From Caballeronia glebae (lineage in GTDB: Bacteria > Pseudomonadota > Gammaproteobacteria > Burkholderiales > Burkholderiaceae): a stretch of 64,000 nucleotides of DNA. The translations under genes and the position numbers were made by a program. Below the pieces are notes generated by a model. It worked only from the letters and a program-made list of their open reading frames with translations. It did not search any database and was not told the DNA's origin. Shown here in pieces: positions 17,211-24,956 of the stretch. Position 1 is the first letter of the stretch; each line of letters starts with the position of its first letter. The stretch lies in the NCBI RefSeq assembly GCF_001545035.1, contig NZ_FCOJ02000003.1, positions 124,001-188,000 on the forward strand, written 5' to 3'.

Positions 17211-17923
17211 TAAACGAGCGAATGCACGAGACCGCGATTGACCTTGCGGCGCAGGAATTCGAAATTGACGGCGAATTGCTCGGCACGCGTCACCGCGTCG
17301 TGCAGACGCTCGACATCCTCCGGCGAGAAGGTTTCGCCGACACCGCCTGCCGCCTTCGTCAGCAATTGAATGCGGCATGCACTATCCAGAAGCAGCGACA
17401 GCACGACCGACTCCTCGATGGATCGCCCGACCACCGCGACGCCGTGATTGCGCATGAGAACAGCCTTGCTGGAACCGAGCGCCCGCGCGACGCCTGCGCC
17501 CATGTCCTGCGTGCGGATGAGGTTCATCGTTTCGGTGTAGTACGGCAGGCCGTCCGCGAAGTGCACGCTCGGCTGGCTGATCATTTCGAGCGGCTGCCCC
17601 GTCGCGGAGAGCGCGACCGCATGCGTCGGATGAGCGTGGATCACGCTCGTCACGTCGGGGCGCATTTTGAAGATCTCCGAGTGGATGAATACTTCGCTGT
17701 GACGGCGGCCGCCGCCGCTCACCTTCTCGCCTTCGAGATTGCAAACGACGATGTTCTCGTCGGTGATCTCGTCGAAGCCGTGGCTATGCGGCTTCATCAG
17801 GAAATGCGTGGGATCGCCGGGAATGCGCACGGAAATGTGCCCGCGCGTGAGATCGCCCTGACCTTCGGCTTCGAGAATGCGGCCGGCGTCGATCAATTTT
17901 TGCTTAGCTTCGTCCAGAGTCAT
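17210..17923 (-). CDS. Class II aldolase/adducin family protein (possible aromatic acid decarboxylase)
   Basis: 237 residues. The zinc-binding signature is intact: VFIHSEIFKMRPDVTSVIHA-HP, giving the HIH-like/E and HAH histidines, and a later MRNHGVAV histidine. The family includes fuculose-phosphate aldolase, but also 3,4-dihydroxyphthalate decarboxylase (PhtC type), which fits this neighbourhood of phthalate-type genes better than a sugar aldolase. It lies between a TTT transporter binding protein and a 4,5-dihydroxyphthalate-decarboxylase-like gene on the same strand. A second family member is at 35301-36011. Confidence 0.8.
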   Translation of the reverse strand: MTLDEAKQKLIDAGRILEAEGQGDLTRGHISVRIPGDPTHFLMKPHSHGFDEITDENIVVCNLEGEKVSGGGRRHSEVFIHSEIFKMRPDVTSVIHAHPTHAVALSATGQPLEMISQPSVHFADGLPYYTETMNLIRTQDMGAGVARALGSSKAVLMRNHGVAVVGRSIEESVVLSLLLDSACRIQLLTKAAGGVGETFSPEDVERLHDAVTRAEQFAVNFEFLRRKVNRGLVHSLV

Positions 17924-18010
17924 GGTGTCGTCCTGCGTTCGAGTGAAAACGGGCGGCCAAGGCCTGAGCCAGATGCTTGCCGCGCTATCGTGATGATCGT
18001 GATGAATCGG

Positions 18011-19099
18011 TTAGAAGCGCCCACCCACCGCGGCCTTCGCTTTCGAAAGCACATCGGGCGGAGTCTTGTATAGCTCGTCGAGCAGCTGGTCCATGCGCTG
18101 CCATGAAACGGGGCGCACTTCGAGGCCCATGCGCTTCGCTTCGGCGAGGAACTGCGGGTCCTTCACCGTCTGCTCGAATGCCTGGCGCAACGCGGCCGTG
18201 CGCTCCGGCGGAAGGCCCGGCGGCGCCGCGAACGGCCGCGCGAAGACCTGGCTCGCGACGATCACCTTCAGCACCTGGCGCGTCTGATCGTTGGGCGCGA
18301 GATCGAGCAGCAGCGGCACGTCGGGCAACTCGGGATGCTTCTCCAGCGCAACCTGAACGAGAATGTTGATCTTCTTGCCCGAGATCCAGTCGGGATGGCG
18401 CGTCTGGATCGTGCTCCATGACACGCCGCATTCGCCGTCGATCTCGCCGCGCTCCATCGCGAGCGCGGTTTCGTTGCTGCCCGGATAACCCGTGACGAGT
18501 TTCAGTTTCGAATTGAAGAGATTCTTGATCGTGGACGCGATGACGTCAGGGTCCGAACCCGCGCCCTGCCCGCCCATGCGAGCTTCCTTGTCGACGAGAT
18601 CCTTGAACGTCTTGACCGGCGATGTATTCCACGTCACGCAAAGGCTCACATCGCTCGTGATGCTGCCGAGCCAAGTGAGCTTGCGCGCGTCGAAATTTGC
18701 ATCGCCGAGGAGCGGTTCTTCGGGCATCGTGCGGCCGAAGGTGCCGAAGGTCGCGCCATCTTTCGGCGCGATGCCATAGAGATAATTCACCGCCTTCAGA
18801 CTGCCCGCACCCGGCATGCTTTGCGGCGTGATCGTCGGCTTGCCCGGAAGAAAGTTGCCGATGTATTTGCCGAGCAGGCGCGCGTAAGTATCGTAGCCGC
18901 CGCCGACCGAATAACCGATCGTCATCGTGACATTGCGGCCGTTATAGAAGTCCGCCACCGATTCGGCCGCCGCGCGGCTCGCGAGCGGTGCGCAAAGCAG
19001 CGTAGCCGCAAGCGCCGAGATAGTTGCATGCGCAATCATGCGGCGGCCCTTTCTTTCGAGGCCTTCGCGCGATGAGCGCTGCGAGAGTCGATCTTTCAT
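18011..19099 (-). CDS. Tripartite tricarboxylate transporter substrate-binding protein (TctC-like)
   Basis: 362 residues. After a basic N-terminus comes a signal peptide (about residues 20-45, ending ASRAAAES), then the TctC fold: GYSVGGGYDTYARLLGKYIG, TITPQSMPGAGSLKAVNYLY and GSNETALAMERGEIDGECGV. It captures an organic acid in the periplasm for the TctAB membrane unit encoded 74 bases upstream. In this context the ligand is plausibly an aromatic or tricarboxylic acid. The start is set at 19099; the frame runs 26 codons further but into the intergenic gap. Confidence 0.88.
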   Translation of the reverse strand: MKDRLSQRSSREGLERKGRRMIAHATISALAATLLCAPLASRAAAESVADFYNGRNVTMTIGYSVGGGYDTYARLLGKYIGNFLPGKPTITPQSMPGAGSLKAVNYLYGIAPKDGATFGTFGRTMPEEPLLGDANFDARKLTWLGSITSDVSLCVTWNTSPVKTFKDLVDKEARMGGQGAGSDPDVIASTIKNLFNSKLKLVTGYPGSNETALAMERGEIDGECGVSWSTIQTRHPDWISGKKINILVQVALEKHPELPDVPLLLDLAPNDQTRQVLKVIVASQVFARPFAAPPGLPPERTAALRQAFEQTVKDPQFLAEAKRMGLEVRPVSWQRMDQLLDELYKTPPDVLSKAKAAVGGRF

Positions 19100-19173
19100 G
19101 ATGTTGTCTCCAACAGTTATGACCAGCTGGCCGATGTGGGCCGGCCGCCGGCGTCTTTTGATTGTGAGCGTGA

Positions 19174-21369
19174 TCAAACGAGACCGCCGAGTTGACGCAG
19201 CGCCGGCAACCAGTCACCGATGAGCGATTGCGGCCACGGCGTCGAAAAGATGCGGCCGAACACGAGCCACAACGCGACGGTCATCGCAATCGACAACAGC
19301 GCCGATGTGCGCCAGCGCTCACCGAACTCGAAGCGCGCGACGAGCAGCATGAACATCAGCAATGCGGGCAGCAAGCCGACGACCGAAGCCACCGCGAGCG
19401 CGCCCGCGACCCACGCGAAGAAGCGCACGCCGCGCACATAGAGGGTCCGCGTGTCGAGCGTCGATGCGAGGCTGTCGTGCAACGAAGGATCGCCGTGCGC
19501 GCCCAGGCCCGCGCTCGCGCCTGCATGCGCATTGGCCTTTGCGATGACGCCGGGTTGCGTATCCACGTCCACTCGCGGCTCGCTGAAATGCGCAACGGCG
19601 CCGGCCATCGCGAGCTCGCCCATCGGAGCGGGGGCATCGAACGAAGGCGGGGCCGCGGTCACGTCGCGCGTGAACAATTGCTCGATCAACACGATGCAGC
19701 AGAACACGAGCGCGGCGCATGCGCTCGTCATCGGCATCAGGCTCGCGGCGAAGGCCCAGTCGCGCGCGACGGTCATTGCGGCGATCACTAGTGCGGTGAG
19801 CATCAGCGTAAAGACGATCTGCCAGTCGAAGCGACGCAGTCGCAGTTTCAACGCAGGCACTGCGCCACGCGAGGACGATTGCGAACGCGCGCGCAATGTC
19901 TTGCGCAAACCCTTGATCGTCGGGCCGAGCACGACCCACAATGCAGCGAGCAGAATCACGATCACGACCGGGCGCGCGAAGAGACCCATGCCGTAGATCT
20001 CGTGCGAAATAAAGTAATAGCGCTCGAAAATGCTACCGAGCACGAGGCCGAGAATGAGCGGCGGACGCGGCCAGTTCAGGCGCTTCATGATCCATCCCAC
20101 CGCGCCGAACAGCACGAGCGAACACAGGTCGCCCCAACTCTGGCTCGCATTGAATGCGCCGAGATAGACGATCGCGATGACGAGCGGAATCAGGATGCCC
20201 ACGCGCACCGTTGCGAGCCGCGCGAAGAGGCTGCTGCTCGAAAGACAGATCACCGCGCCCATGATGTGCGAGATGGTCAGGGTCCAGATGATCGTGTACG
20301 TCACGTCGAGATGCTTGGTCAGCATCTCGGGTCCGGGTGTGAAGCCGTGCATGATGAATGCCGATAGCAACAGCGCCATCGACGCCCCCGCGGGCATGCC
20401 GAACGCGACGGTCGGAATCAGGTGACCGCCCTCCTTCGCGTTGTTCGAGCTTTCCGATGCGATCACGCCGCGAATATCGCCCTTGCCGAAATTCTCCGGG
20501 TTCTTCTCCGTGCGAATGGCGTGACCATAGGCCATCCAGTCGATCACGGCCGAACCGATGCCCGGCACCGCGCCGAGCAGCGCGCCCAGTCCGCTGCAGC
20601 GCAGGATGAGCCACCAGTGGCGCGCCGCGTCCATCACGCCGTCCCATTGCGTGCTCGCGCGCACGCCGGGTTGCGGACTCGCGCGCGCAATGCCTGTGCG
20701 CTCGATTGCCATGTCCGCGAGCTCGGGCAGCGCGAAGATACCGAGCGTGACCGGCACGATCGGCAGATGGTCCCATAAATACAAAGTGCCAAACGTCCAG
20801 CGCAGCGTGCCCGTTTGCGGATCGGAGCCGATCAGCGAAAGCATCAGGCCGAACGATGCGACGGCGAGACCTTTCATCGGCGCCTTGCCCGAGAGCGTCG
20901 CGACCATCGAAAGACCGAAGATGCACATCGCGAGCAACTCGGCCGAGCCGATGTAAAGGACGATCAGGCGCAACACCGGGATCGCGAGCGCGAGCAGCAG
21001 CGCGCCGAAGATGCCGCCCGCGAGCGACGACGCATAGCCTGCCCCAAAAGCCCGCCGCGCATGCCCCTGTTTGGCGAGCGGATGGCCGTCGAGCACGGTT
21101 GCAGCGGCGCCCACGGTGCCGGGCACGCCGAACAGCACGGCCGGAATGAAGTCGGACACCGTCGTCACCGAGGCCATGCCGAGCAGGAGCGCGAATGCGG
21201 TGTAGCCGTCGAGGTGATAGGTGAACGGAATCAGCAGCGCAAGTCCGACGATACCGCCCAGGCCCGGCACGACGCCGAGCGCGAGTCCGAGCAGCACGCC
21301 GCCCAGCATGATCCCGAGGCGCAGCGGATCGAGGATCAGGGTCAGCGCATGGAGGGCGGCGTCGAGCAT
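19174..21369 (-). CDS. TctA-TctB fusion, tripartite tricarboxylate transporter membrane subunit
   Basis: 731 residues, against about 500 for TctA and about 150 for TctB alone. Residues 1-500 are TctA: GVVPGLGGIVGLALLIPFTY, LFGVPGTVGAAATVLDGHP, and GAVPGIGSAVIDWMAYGHA with ASESSNNAKEGGHLIPT, about 11-12 membrane helices. Residues about 515-731 hold four further helices and read as TctB (DWQIVFTLMLTALVIAAMTV, LVFCCIVLIEQLF, GLLPALLMFMLLVARFEFGE), split by a hydrophilic alanine-rich insertion of about 80 residues. No internal stop or frameshift is seen. It forms an operon with the TctC-like gene. Sodium- or proton-driven uptake of an organic acid is inferred. Confidence 0.88.
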   Translation of the reverse strand: MLDAALHALTLILDPLRLGIMLGGVLLGLALGVVPGLGGIVGLALLIPFTYHLDGYTAFALLLGMASVTTVSDFIPAVLFGVPGTVGAAATVLDGHPLAKQGHARRAFGAGYASSLAGGIFGALLLALAIPVLRLIVLYIGSAELLAMCIFGLSMVATLSGKAPMKGLAVASFGLMLSLIGSDPQTGTLRWTFGTLYLWDHLPIVPVTLGIFALPELADMAIERTGIARASPQPGVRASTQWDGVMDAARHWWLILRCSGLGALLGAVPGIGSAVIDWMAYGHAIRTEKNPENFGKGDIRGVIASESSNNAKEGGHLIPTVAFGMPAGASMALLLSAFIMHGFTPGPEMLTKHLDVTYTIIWTLTISHIMGAVICLSSSSLFARLATVRVGILIPLVIAIVYLGAFNASQSWGDLCSLVLFGAVGWIMKRLNWPRPPLILGLVLGSIFERYYFISHEIYGMGLFARPVVIVILLAALWVVLGPTIKGLRKTLRARSQSSSRGAVPALKLRLRRFDWQIVFTLMLTALVIAAMTVARDWAFAASLMPMTSACAALVFCCIVLIEQLFTRDVTAAPPSFDAPAPMGELAMAGAVAHFSEPRVDVDTQPGVIAKANAHAGASAGLGAHGDPSLHDSLASTLDTRTLYVRGVRFFAWVAGALAVASVVGLLPALLMFMLLVARFEFGERWRTSALLSIAMTVALWLVFGRIFSTPWPQSLIGDWLPALRQLGGLV

Positions 21370-21463
21370 CAGCGCACCTCCCGGCGAGCCTGCTTCGCGG
21401 CAAGACAGCCGTCGTCACAGCGCGATCGAGTGCATGTGGGTTGCATCTCAAGTCTCCGGTAGT

Positions 21464-21485
21464 CGCCCGGCTGCGTGGCCGGGCG
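21464..21485. repeat. GC-rich hairpin in TctAB leader
   Basis: CGCCCGGC (21464-21471) and GCCGGGCG (21478-21485) form a perfect 8-bp stem with a 6-nt loop. It lies between the Rieske oxygenase gene upstream and TctAB downstream on the minus strand. No T tract follows; it could be a weak terminator for the oxygenase transcript. Confidence 0.4.
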
Positions 21486-21542
21486 TTATGGTCGAACCGT
21501 CAGTCGAACTGCTCGTCGCCGCACGTGGCGCGTGATTGCATG

Positions 21543-21595
21543 ATGTGTTTTGCATCACGCATTCAAGATTGCCTTTTGAGTAATGCGTTTTGCAT
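21543..21595. repeat. Two direct copies of ATGYGTTTTGCAT upstream of TctAB
   Basis: ATGTGTTTTGCAT at 21543-21555 and ATGCGTTTTGCAT at 21583-21595 are 40 bases apart start to start, close to four helical turns. The reverse complement matches the palindrome at 17198-17210. Their location between the oxygenase stop and the TctAB start suggests regulator binding at the transport promoter. Confidence 0.45.
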
Positions 21596-21634
21596 GCAAC
21601 ATGCCATCGCGGCGATGTGCGCTGCGCAGAGCGC

Positions 21635-22873
21635 CTATTCGAAGATGCGCACCAGATCCTGCGCGATCGGCGAATACTTCGCGTGCGTGCGCAGCATGAA
21701 GCTCGCAAAGCCGTCGCTGTTGTGATGCTTCTTGCGCTCGTTGGGCAAGTCGATGCACTGATTGCGCACGGAATCGCGCACGATGCCCATCGGGTCTTCG
21801 CCCGCTTCGACCTTCTTCATCTCGCGGCGGAGCATGCGGCGGTAGATCGCGAGACCCTGGTCGGATGCGCCGAGGTTCTCGCGCGTGCGGTCCGCGATCG
21901 CGCCTTGCGTGATCCACGCCATCATGTCCTGCCCGTCGACGTTATCGACGATGAACTCGCCGTCATCGTCCCTGAACGGCACGTCGTAGGTATGCAGGCG
22001 TTCGGTGAGTCGCGCCGGGACGTCGATGCCCTTCGGCGGAATGTATGCGTTGTACCAGAGGTGCAGCGTGTGTTCGTCATCGACCGGCACGCGAATCTGG
22101 AACGAGTAGTAGCGCGAGGCCTCGTCGCCATTGCCCACCGCAAGCATGTTCGGGAACACGATCGGATGACCGATGAGCCAGTCGTCCGAGTCCTCCGAAT
22201 GTCCCGCGAGGAGGCGGTGCTTGGTCACGCCGAACTCGAACTCGTTGAACGCGATTTTCTCGTGCTTCGCGCTGATCGCTACCTTGACGCCTTCCTGTTC
22301 CTTCTGGAATTCATAATGATGACCGTGCAGCCACTCGGTGTGAATCGGATCGACCGAGTTCTCCATGATCTGCAGCCAGTTCACCGGCAACAACGCGCGC
22401 CCCATCATGCGGATCGCGCCCTGCGCGACGAAGCCGTCGAAGCGCGGCAACAGCGGACGCGGCTCCGGCCCCATATAGGCGAACAGGAGGCCGCCGAGCT
22501 CCTCGACCGGATACGCATCGGTCGCAACCTTGTCGCGAAAAGCGCAGTTGTCCGGCTCGTTGGGCTGATCGAGGCATTTACCCTCTGCGCTAAACTCCCA
22601 GCCATGATACGGACAGCGAATGCCTTGCTCCGTGGGGATGCCGTGCGCGAACGACGCGCGCCGGTGCGGACATTGCTCCGCGATCAGGCCGCGCCGTCCT
22701 TGCCGATCGCGAAAGAGCACGAGATCCTCGCCAAGCAGACGCACACGCTTCGTCCACTTGTCGTCGAGTTCCGACGCCGCAGCGAAGGGTTGCCAATAGC
22801 GACGCAACAGCTTGCCCATCGGCGTGCCGGGCCCGATGCGCGTCATTGTTTCGTTTTGTTCTGCCGTAAGCAT
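21635..22873 (-). CDS. Rieske oxygenase alpha subunit A (phthalate 4,5-dioxygenase-like)
   Basis: 412 residues of the phthalate dioxygenase / monooxygenase group. Rieske ligands are Cys68, His70, Cys87 and His90 (EQCPHRRASF and RCPYHGWEF). The mononuclear iron site is NWLQIMENSVDPIHTEWLHG with Asp175, His178 and His183. The N-terminus GPGTPMGKLLRRYWQPF is typical. It hydroxylates an aromatic acid using electrons from a PDR-type reductase, here probably 24957-25946. It is divergent from marR, and an operator palindrome sits between its -35 and -10 boxes. The start at 22873 fits the family; the frame is open 22 codons upstream. Confidence 0.9.
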   Translation of the reverse strand: MLTAEQNETMTRIGPGTPMGKLLRRYWQPFAAASELDDKWTKRVRLLGEDLVLFRDRQGRRGLIAEQCPHRRASFAHGIPTEQGIRCPYHGWEFSAEGKCLDQPNEPDNCAFRDKVATDAYPVEELGGLLFAYMGPEPRPLLPRFDGFVAQGAIRMMGRALLPVNWLQIMENSVDPIHTEWLHGHHYEFQKEQEGVKVAISAKHEKIAFNEFEFGVTKHRLLAGHSEDSDDWLIGHPIVFPNMLAVGNGDEASRYYSFQIRVPVDDEHTLHLWYNAYIPPKGIDVPARLTERLHTYDVPFRDDDGEFIVDNVDGQDMMAWITQGAIADRTRENLGASDQGLAIYRRMLRREMKKVEAGEDPMGIVRDSVRNQCIDLPNERKKHHNSDGFASFMLRTHAKYSPIAQDLVRIFE

Positions 22874-22937
22874 GAGTCGATTCCCGTATGTTGGAAGAGC
22901 GCGCCGGAGGCACCGTCCCGCCACCAGCCTTGAACCC

Positions 22938-22966
22938 ATATTATTCTTAGGTACCTAACTTAAAAA
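22938..22966 (-). promoter_or_regulatory. Promoter and operator of oxygenase A
   Basis: On the minus strand a -10-like TAATAT (22943-22938) stands 65 bases before the start codon; the -35 region (TTTTTA, 22966-22961) is weak. The perfect palindrome TTAGGTACCTAA (22947-22958) lies between them, where a bound repressor would block RNA polymerase. The same pattern occurs at the marR promoter. Confidence 0.6.
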
Positions 22967-23100
22967 TAATGGAAAATACTAAGGAGGATCACGCGCCTCG
23001 CCGAATGCCCTCTGGCACGGCATGTCGCTGTATACAGGCAGTAGTGCACGAAACTCGCAGCGCGTCCATCAGATCCGGATTCACCCTATGATCCGAATCG

Positions 23101-23129
23101 TTGACAAATTTAACTTAGTTATCTAAGTT
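23101..23129 (+). promoter_or_regulatory. marR promoter with overlapping operator
   Basis: A consensus -35 TTGACA (23101-23106) is followed after 17 bases by TAAGTT (23124-23129). The palindrome AACTTAGTTATCTAAGTT (23112-23129; 7-bp perfect arms, TTAT spacer) covers the spacer and -10 box. Its 12-bp core TTAGTTATCTAA matches the operator of oxygenase A. Autorepression by the MarR protein is inferred. Confidence 0.65.
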
Positions 23130-23150
23130 TACGAAAAAAGGCATGCATTC

Positions 23151-23726
23151 ATGCCGGAGACAGGTGAGAGGATGAACAAGAGCGAGCAGAAAATTCCACG
23201 CGACCCGCAGCCGGGCACGCTCAAGCACTGGCGCGAGGCGCTGCCGGAAGAGCGCATGGCGCATCTCGTGAAGGACGCGGCACGCGGCTTTTCGCGTTCC
23301 TTGCAGGCTCGTCTCAGGGAGCACTCGGTGCTCTATGGTCACTGGACGTTTCTGCGCATCCTGTGGCAGACCGATGGCCTCACGCAGCGGCAATTGAGCG
23401 AGCAGGCGGGCGTCGCCGAGCCGACCACGTTCTCCGCACTGAAGACGATGGAGAGCCTCGGCTACCTCACGCGCCAGAAGCTGCCCGACAACCGCAAGCA
23501 GGTGCGCGTGTTTCTCACGCCGAAGGGCGTGGCGCTGCGAAGCGTGCTCGTGCCTTACGCGATCGATGTGAACCGCATCGCGCTCGCGGGCATCGCACCG
23601 GAAGACATCTCGGCCACGCGGCGCACGCTGCTCGCGATGATCGAGAACCTGTCCGCCGACCAGATCGCCGCTCCGAAGAACGGCCGCGATTCGGCCAATG
23701 GCGACGCAAACGAGGACTCACTGTGA
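23151..23726 (+). CDS. MarR family transcriptional regulator
   Basis: 191 residues. The winged helix is clear: YGHWTFLRILWQTDGLTQRQ, LSEQAGVAEPTTFSALKTME and the wing RQKLPDNRKQVRVFLTPKG. MarR proteins of aromatic catabolism usually repress until an aromatic acid or its CoA ester binds. It is divergent from oxygenase A and leads an operon with the dihydrodiol-dehydrogenase-like gene and the reductase. Its stop overlaps the next ATG (TGATG at 23724), showing translational coupling. The ATG at 23151 has AAAAAGG upstream; an ATG at 23172 is an alternative. Confidence 0.9.
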   Translation: MPETGERMNKSEQKIPRDPQPGTLKHWREALPEERMAHLVKDAARGFSRSLQARLREHSVLYGHWTFLRILWQTDGLTQRQLSEQAGVAEPTTFSALKTMESLGYLTRQKLPDNRKQVRVFLTPKGVALRSVLVPYAIDVNRIALAGIAPEDISATRRTLLAMIENLSADQIAAPKNGRDSANGDANEDSL

Positions 23727-24886
23727 TGAACCCAAGCGACATAGCGAAGAGCGTGCGCATCGGCATCGTCGGCTTCGGCACGGCGGGACGTGCGTTCGTG
23801 CCCGCCATCGAGAAGCATCCGGGCTTCGTGTTCGCGGGCTTCGCCGATCCTTCGGCGTCGGTGCGCGAACAAGGCGCGCAGGAATTCGGCGTCGCGGCTT
23901 ACGAGAGCATCGACAAGCTGATCGAGCACGGCGCGCTCGACGCGGTGTACGTTGCATCGCCCACGACGCTGCATCGCGCGCATGTCGAACTCGTCGCGCG
24001 CGCGGGCAAGCATGTGCTCGTGGAAAAGCCGATGGCCGCCAATCTCGACGATGCACGCGCGATGGTCGCGGTCGCCGATGCGGCGGGAATCGTGCTGCTC
24101 GCCGGACACTCGCATAGCTACGATCAGCCGATTCACGCGATGCGCGAGCTCATCGATTCGGGCGAACTCGGCCGCGTGCGCATGGTGCATACGTGGTGCT
24201 TCACGGACTGGATCTACCGCCCTCGCCGCCCCGACGAACTCGACGCGTCGCAAGGCGGCGGCGTGACCTTGCGTCAGGGCTCGCATCAGTTCGACATCAT
24301 CCGTCTGCTCGCCGGCGGCGCCGCGCGCAGCGTGCGGGCGAGGACGTTCGACTGGGACCCCGAGCGCAGCGCGATCGGCGCACATACGGTGTTCATCGAA
24401 TTCGACGATGGCGCCGCCGCCACCGCGGTCTACAACGGCTATGGCCGATTCGCGAGCGCGGAGTTGTGCTTCGACGTCGGCGAATGGGGCTTTCCCGCGC
24501 AATCGCGCGCGCTCGCAAAACCGGCGAGCCTGGAAGACGAACTGCGCGCCAAGGCCGAGCGCGCGCGCAACGCGATTCCCGCGAGCGCGCCCGATCAACC
24601 GTTCTTCGGGCTGACGCTCGTCAGTTGCGAGCGCGGCGAAATTCGCCAGTCACCGAAGGGATTGTTCGTTTATACGCGCGACGGCAAGCGCGAAATCGAA
24701 TTGCCGACCGATGTATCGCCGCGCGAACTCGTGATGCGCGAATTCCACGATGCGATCAGCGGACGCAAACGCGCCATCCACGACGGCCGCTGGGGAGTGG
24801 CGAATCTAGAAGTATGCGCAGCGGCGATTGCATCGTCGGATCGTGGCGAGGAAGTTTTTCTGGAGCATCAGGTCGCGCTCGCTTGA
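23726..24886 (+). CDS. Gfo/Idh/MocA oxidoreductase, dihydrodiol phthalate dehydrogenase-like (Pht4/OphB type)
   Basis: 386 residues. The Rossmann motif is GIVGFGTAGRAFVPAIEKHP and the family signature HVLVEKPMAANLDDARAMV. The features VHTWCFTDWIYRPRRPDELD, a GGG stretch with QGSHQFDIIRLLAGG, and the C-terminal FFGLTLVSCERGEIRQSPKG with HDGRWGVANLEVC match what I know of cis-4,5-dihydro-4,5-dihydroxyphthalate dehydrogenase (Pht4/OphB), an NAD-dependent enzyme that rearomatises the dioxygenase product. Placement between the MarR gene and a phthalate-dioxygenase-type reductase supports this. The start is fixed by the TGATG overlap; upstream codons in the same frame overlap marR and are rejected. 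Confidence 0.85.
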   Translation: MNPSDIAKSVRIGIVGFGTAGRAFVPAIEKHPGFVFAGFADPSASVREQGAQEFGVAAYESIDKLIEHGALDAVYVASPTTLHRAHVELVARAGKHVLVEKPMAANLDDARAMVAVADAAGIVLLAGHSHSYDQPIHAMRELIDSGELGRVRMVHTWCFTDWIYRPRRPDELDASQGGGVTLRQGSHQFDIIRLLAGGAARSVRARTFDWDPERSAIGAHTVFIEFDDGAAATAVYNGYGRFASAELCFDVGEWGFPAQSRALAKPASLEDELRAKAERARNAIPASAPDQPFFGLTLVSCERGEIRQSPKGLFVYTRDGKREIELPTDVSPRELVMREFHDAISGRKRAIHDGRWGVANLEVCAAAIASSDRGEEVFLEHQVALA

Positions 24887-24921
24887 TCGCCTGATTACCT
24901 GATGACCTGATGACCTGATCG
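24882..24921. repeat. Five tandem imperfect octamers (CCTGATNN)
   Basis: The units read CTTGATCG, CCTGATTA, CCTGATGA, CCTGATGA and CCTGATCG without gaps. The first contains the stop codon of the dehydrogenase gene and the array ends 35 bases before the reductase ATG. Units repeat TGA in several frames. Confidence 0.75.
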
Positions 24922-24956
24922 AACTGTGAGGCGGCGAACGAGTCCGCGTGGGAAAC

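Noticed and set aside
24882..24921. Octamer array as a CRISPR-like repeat
   Set aside because: Units are only 8 bp, contiguous and without spacers; no cas gene is in the window.
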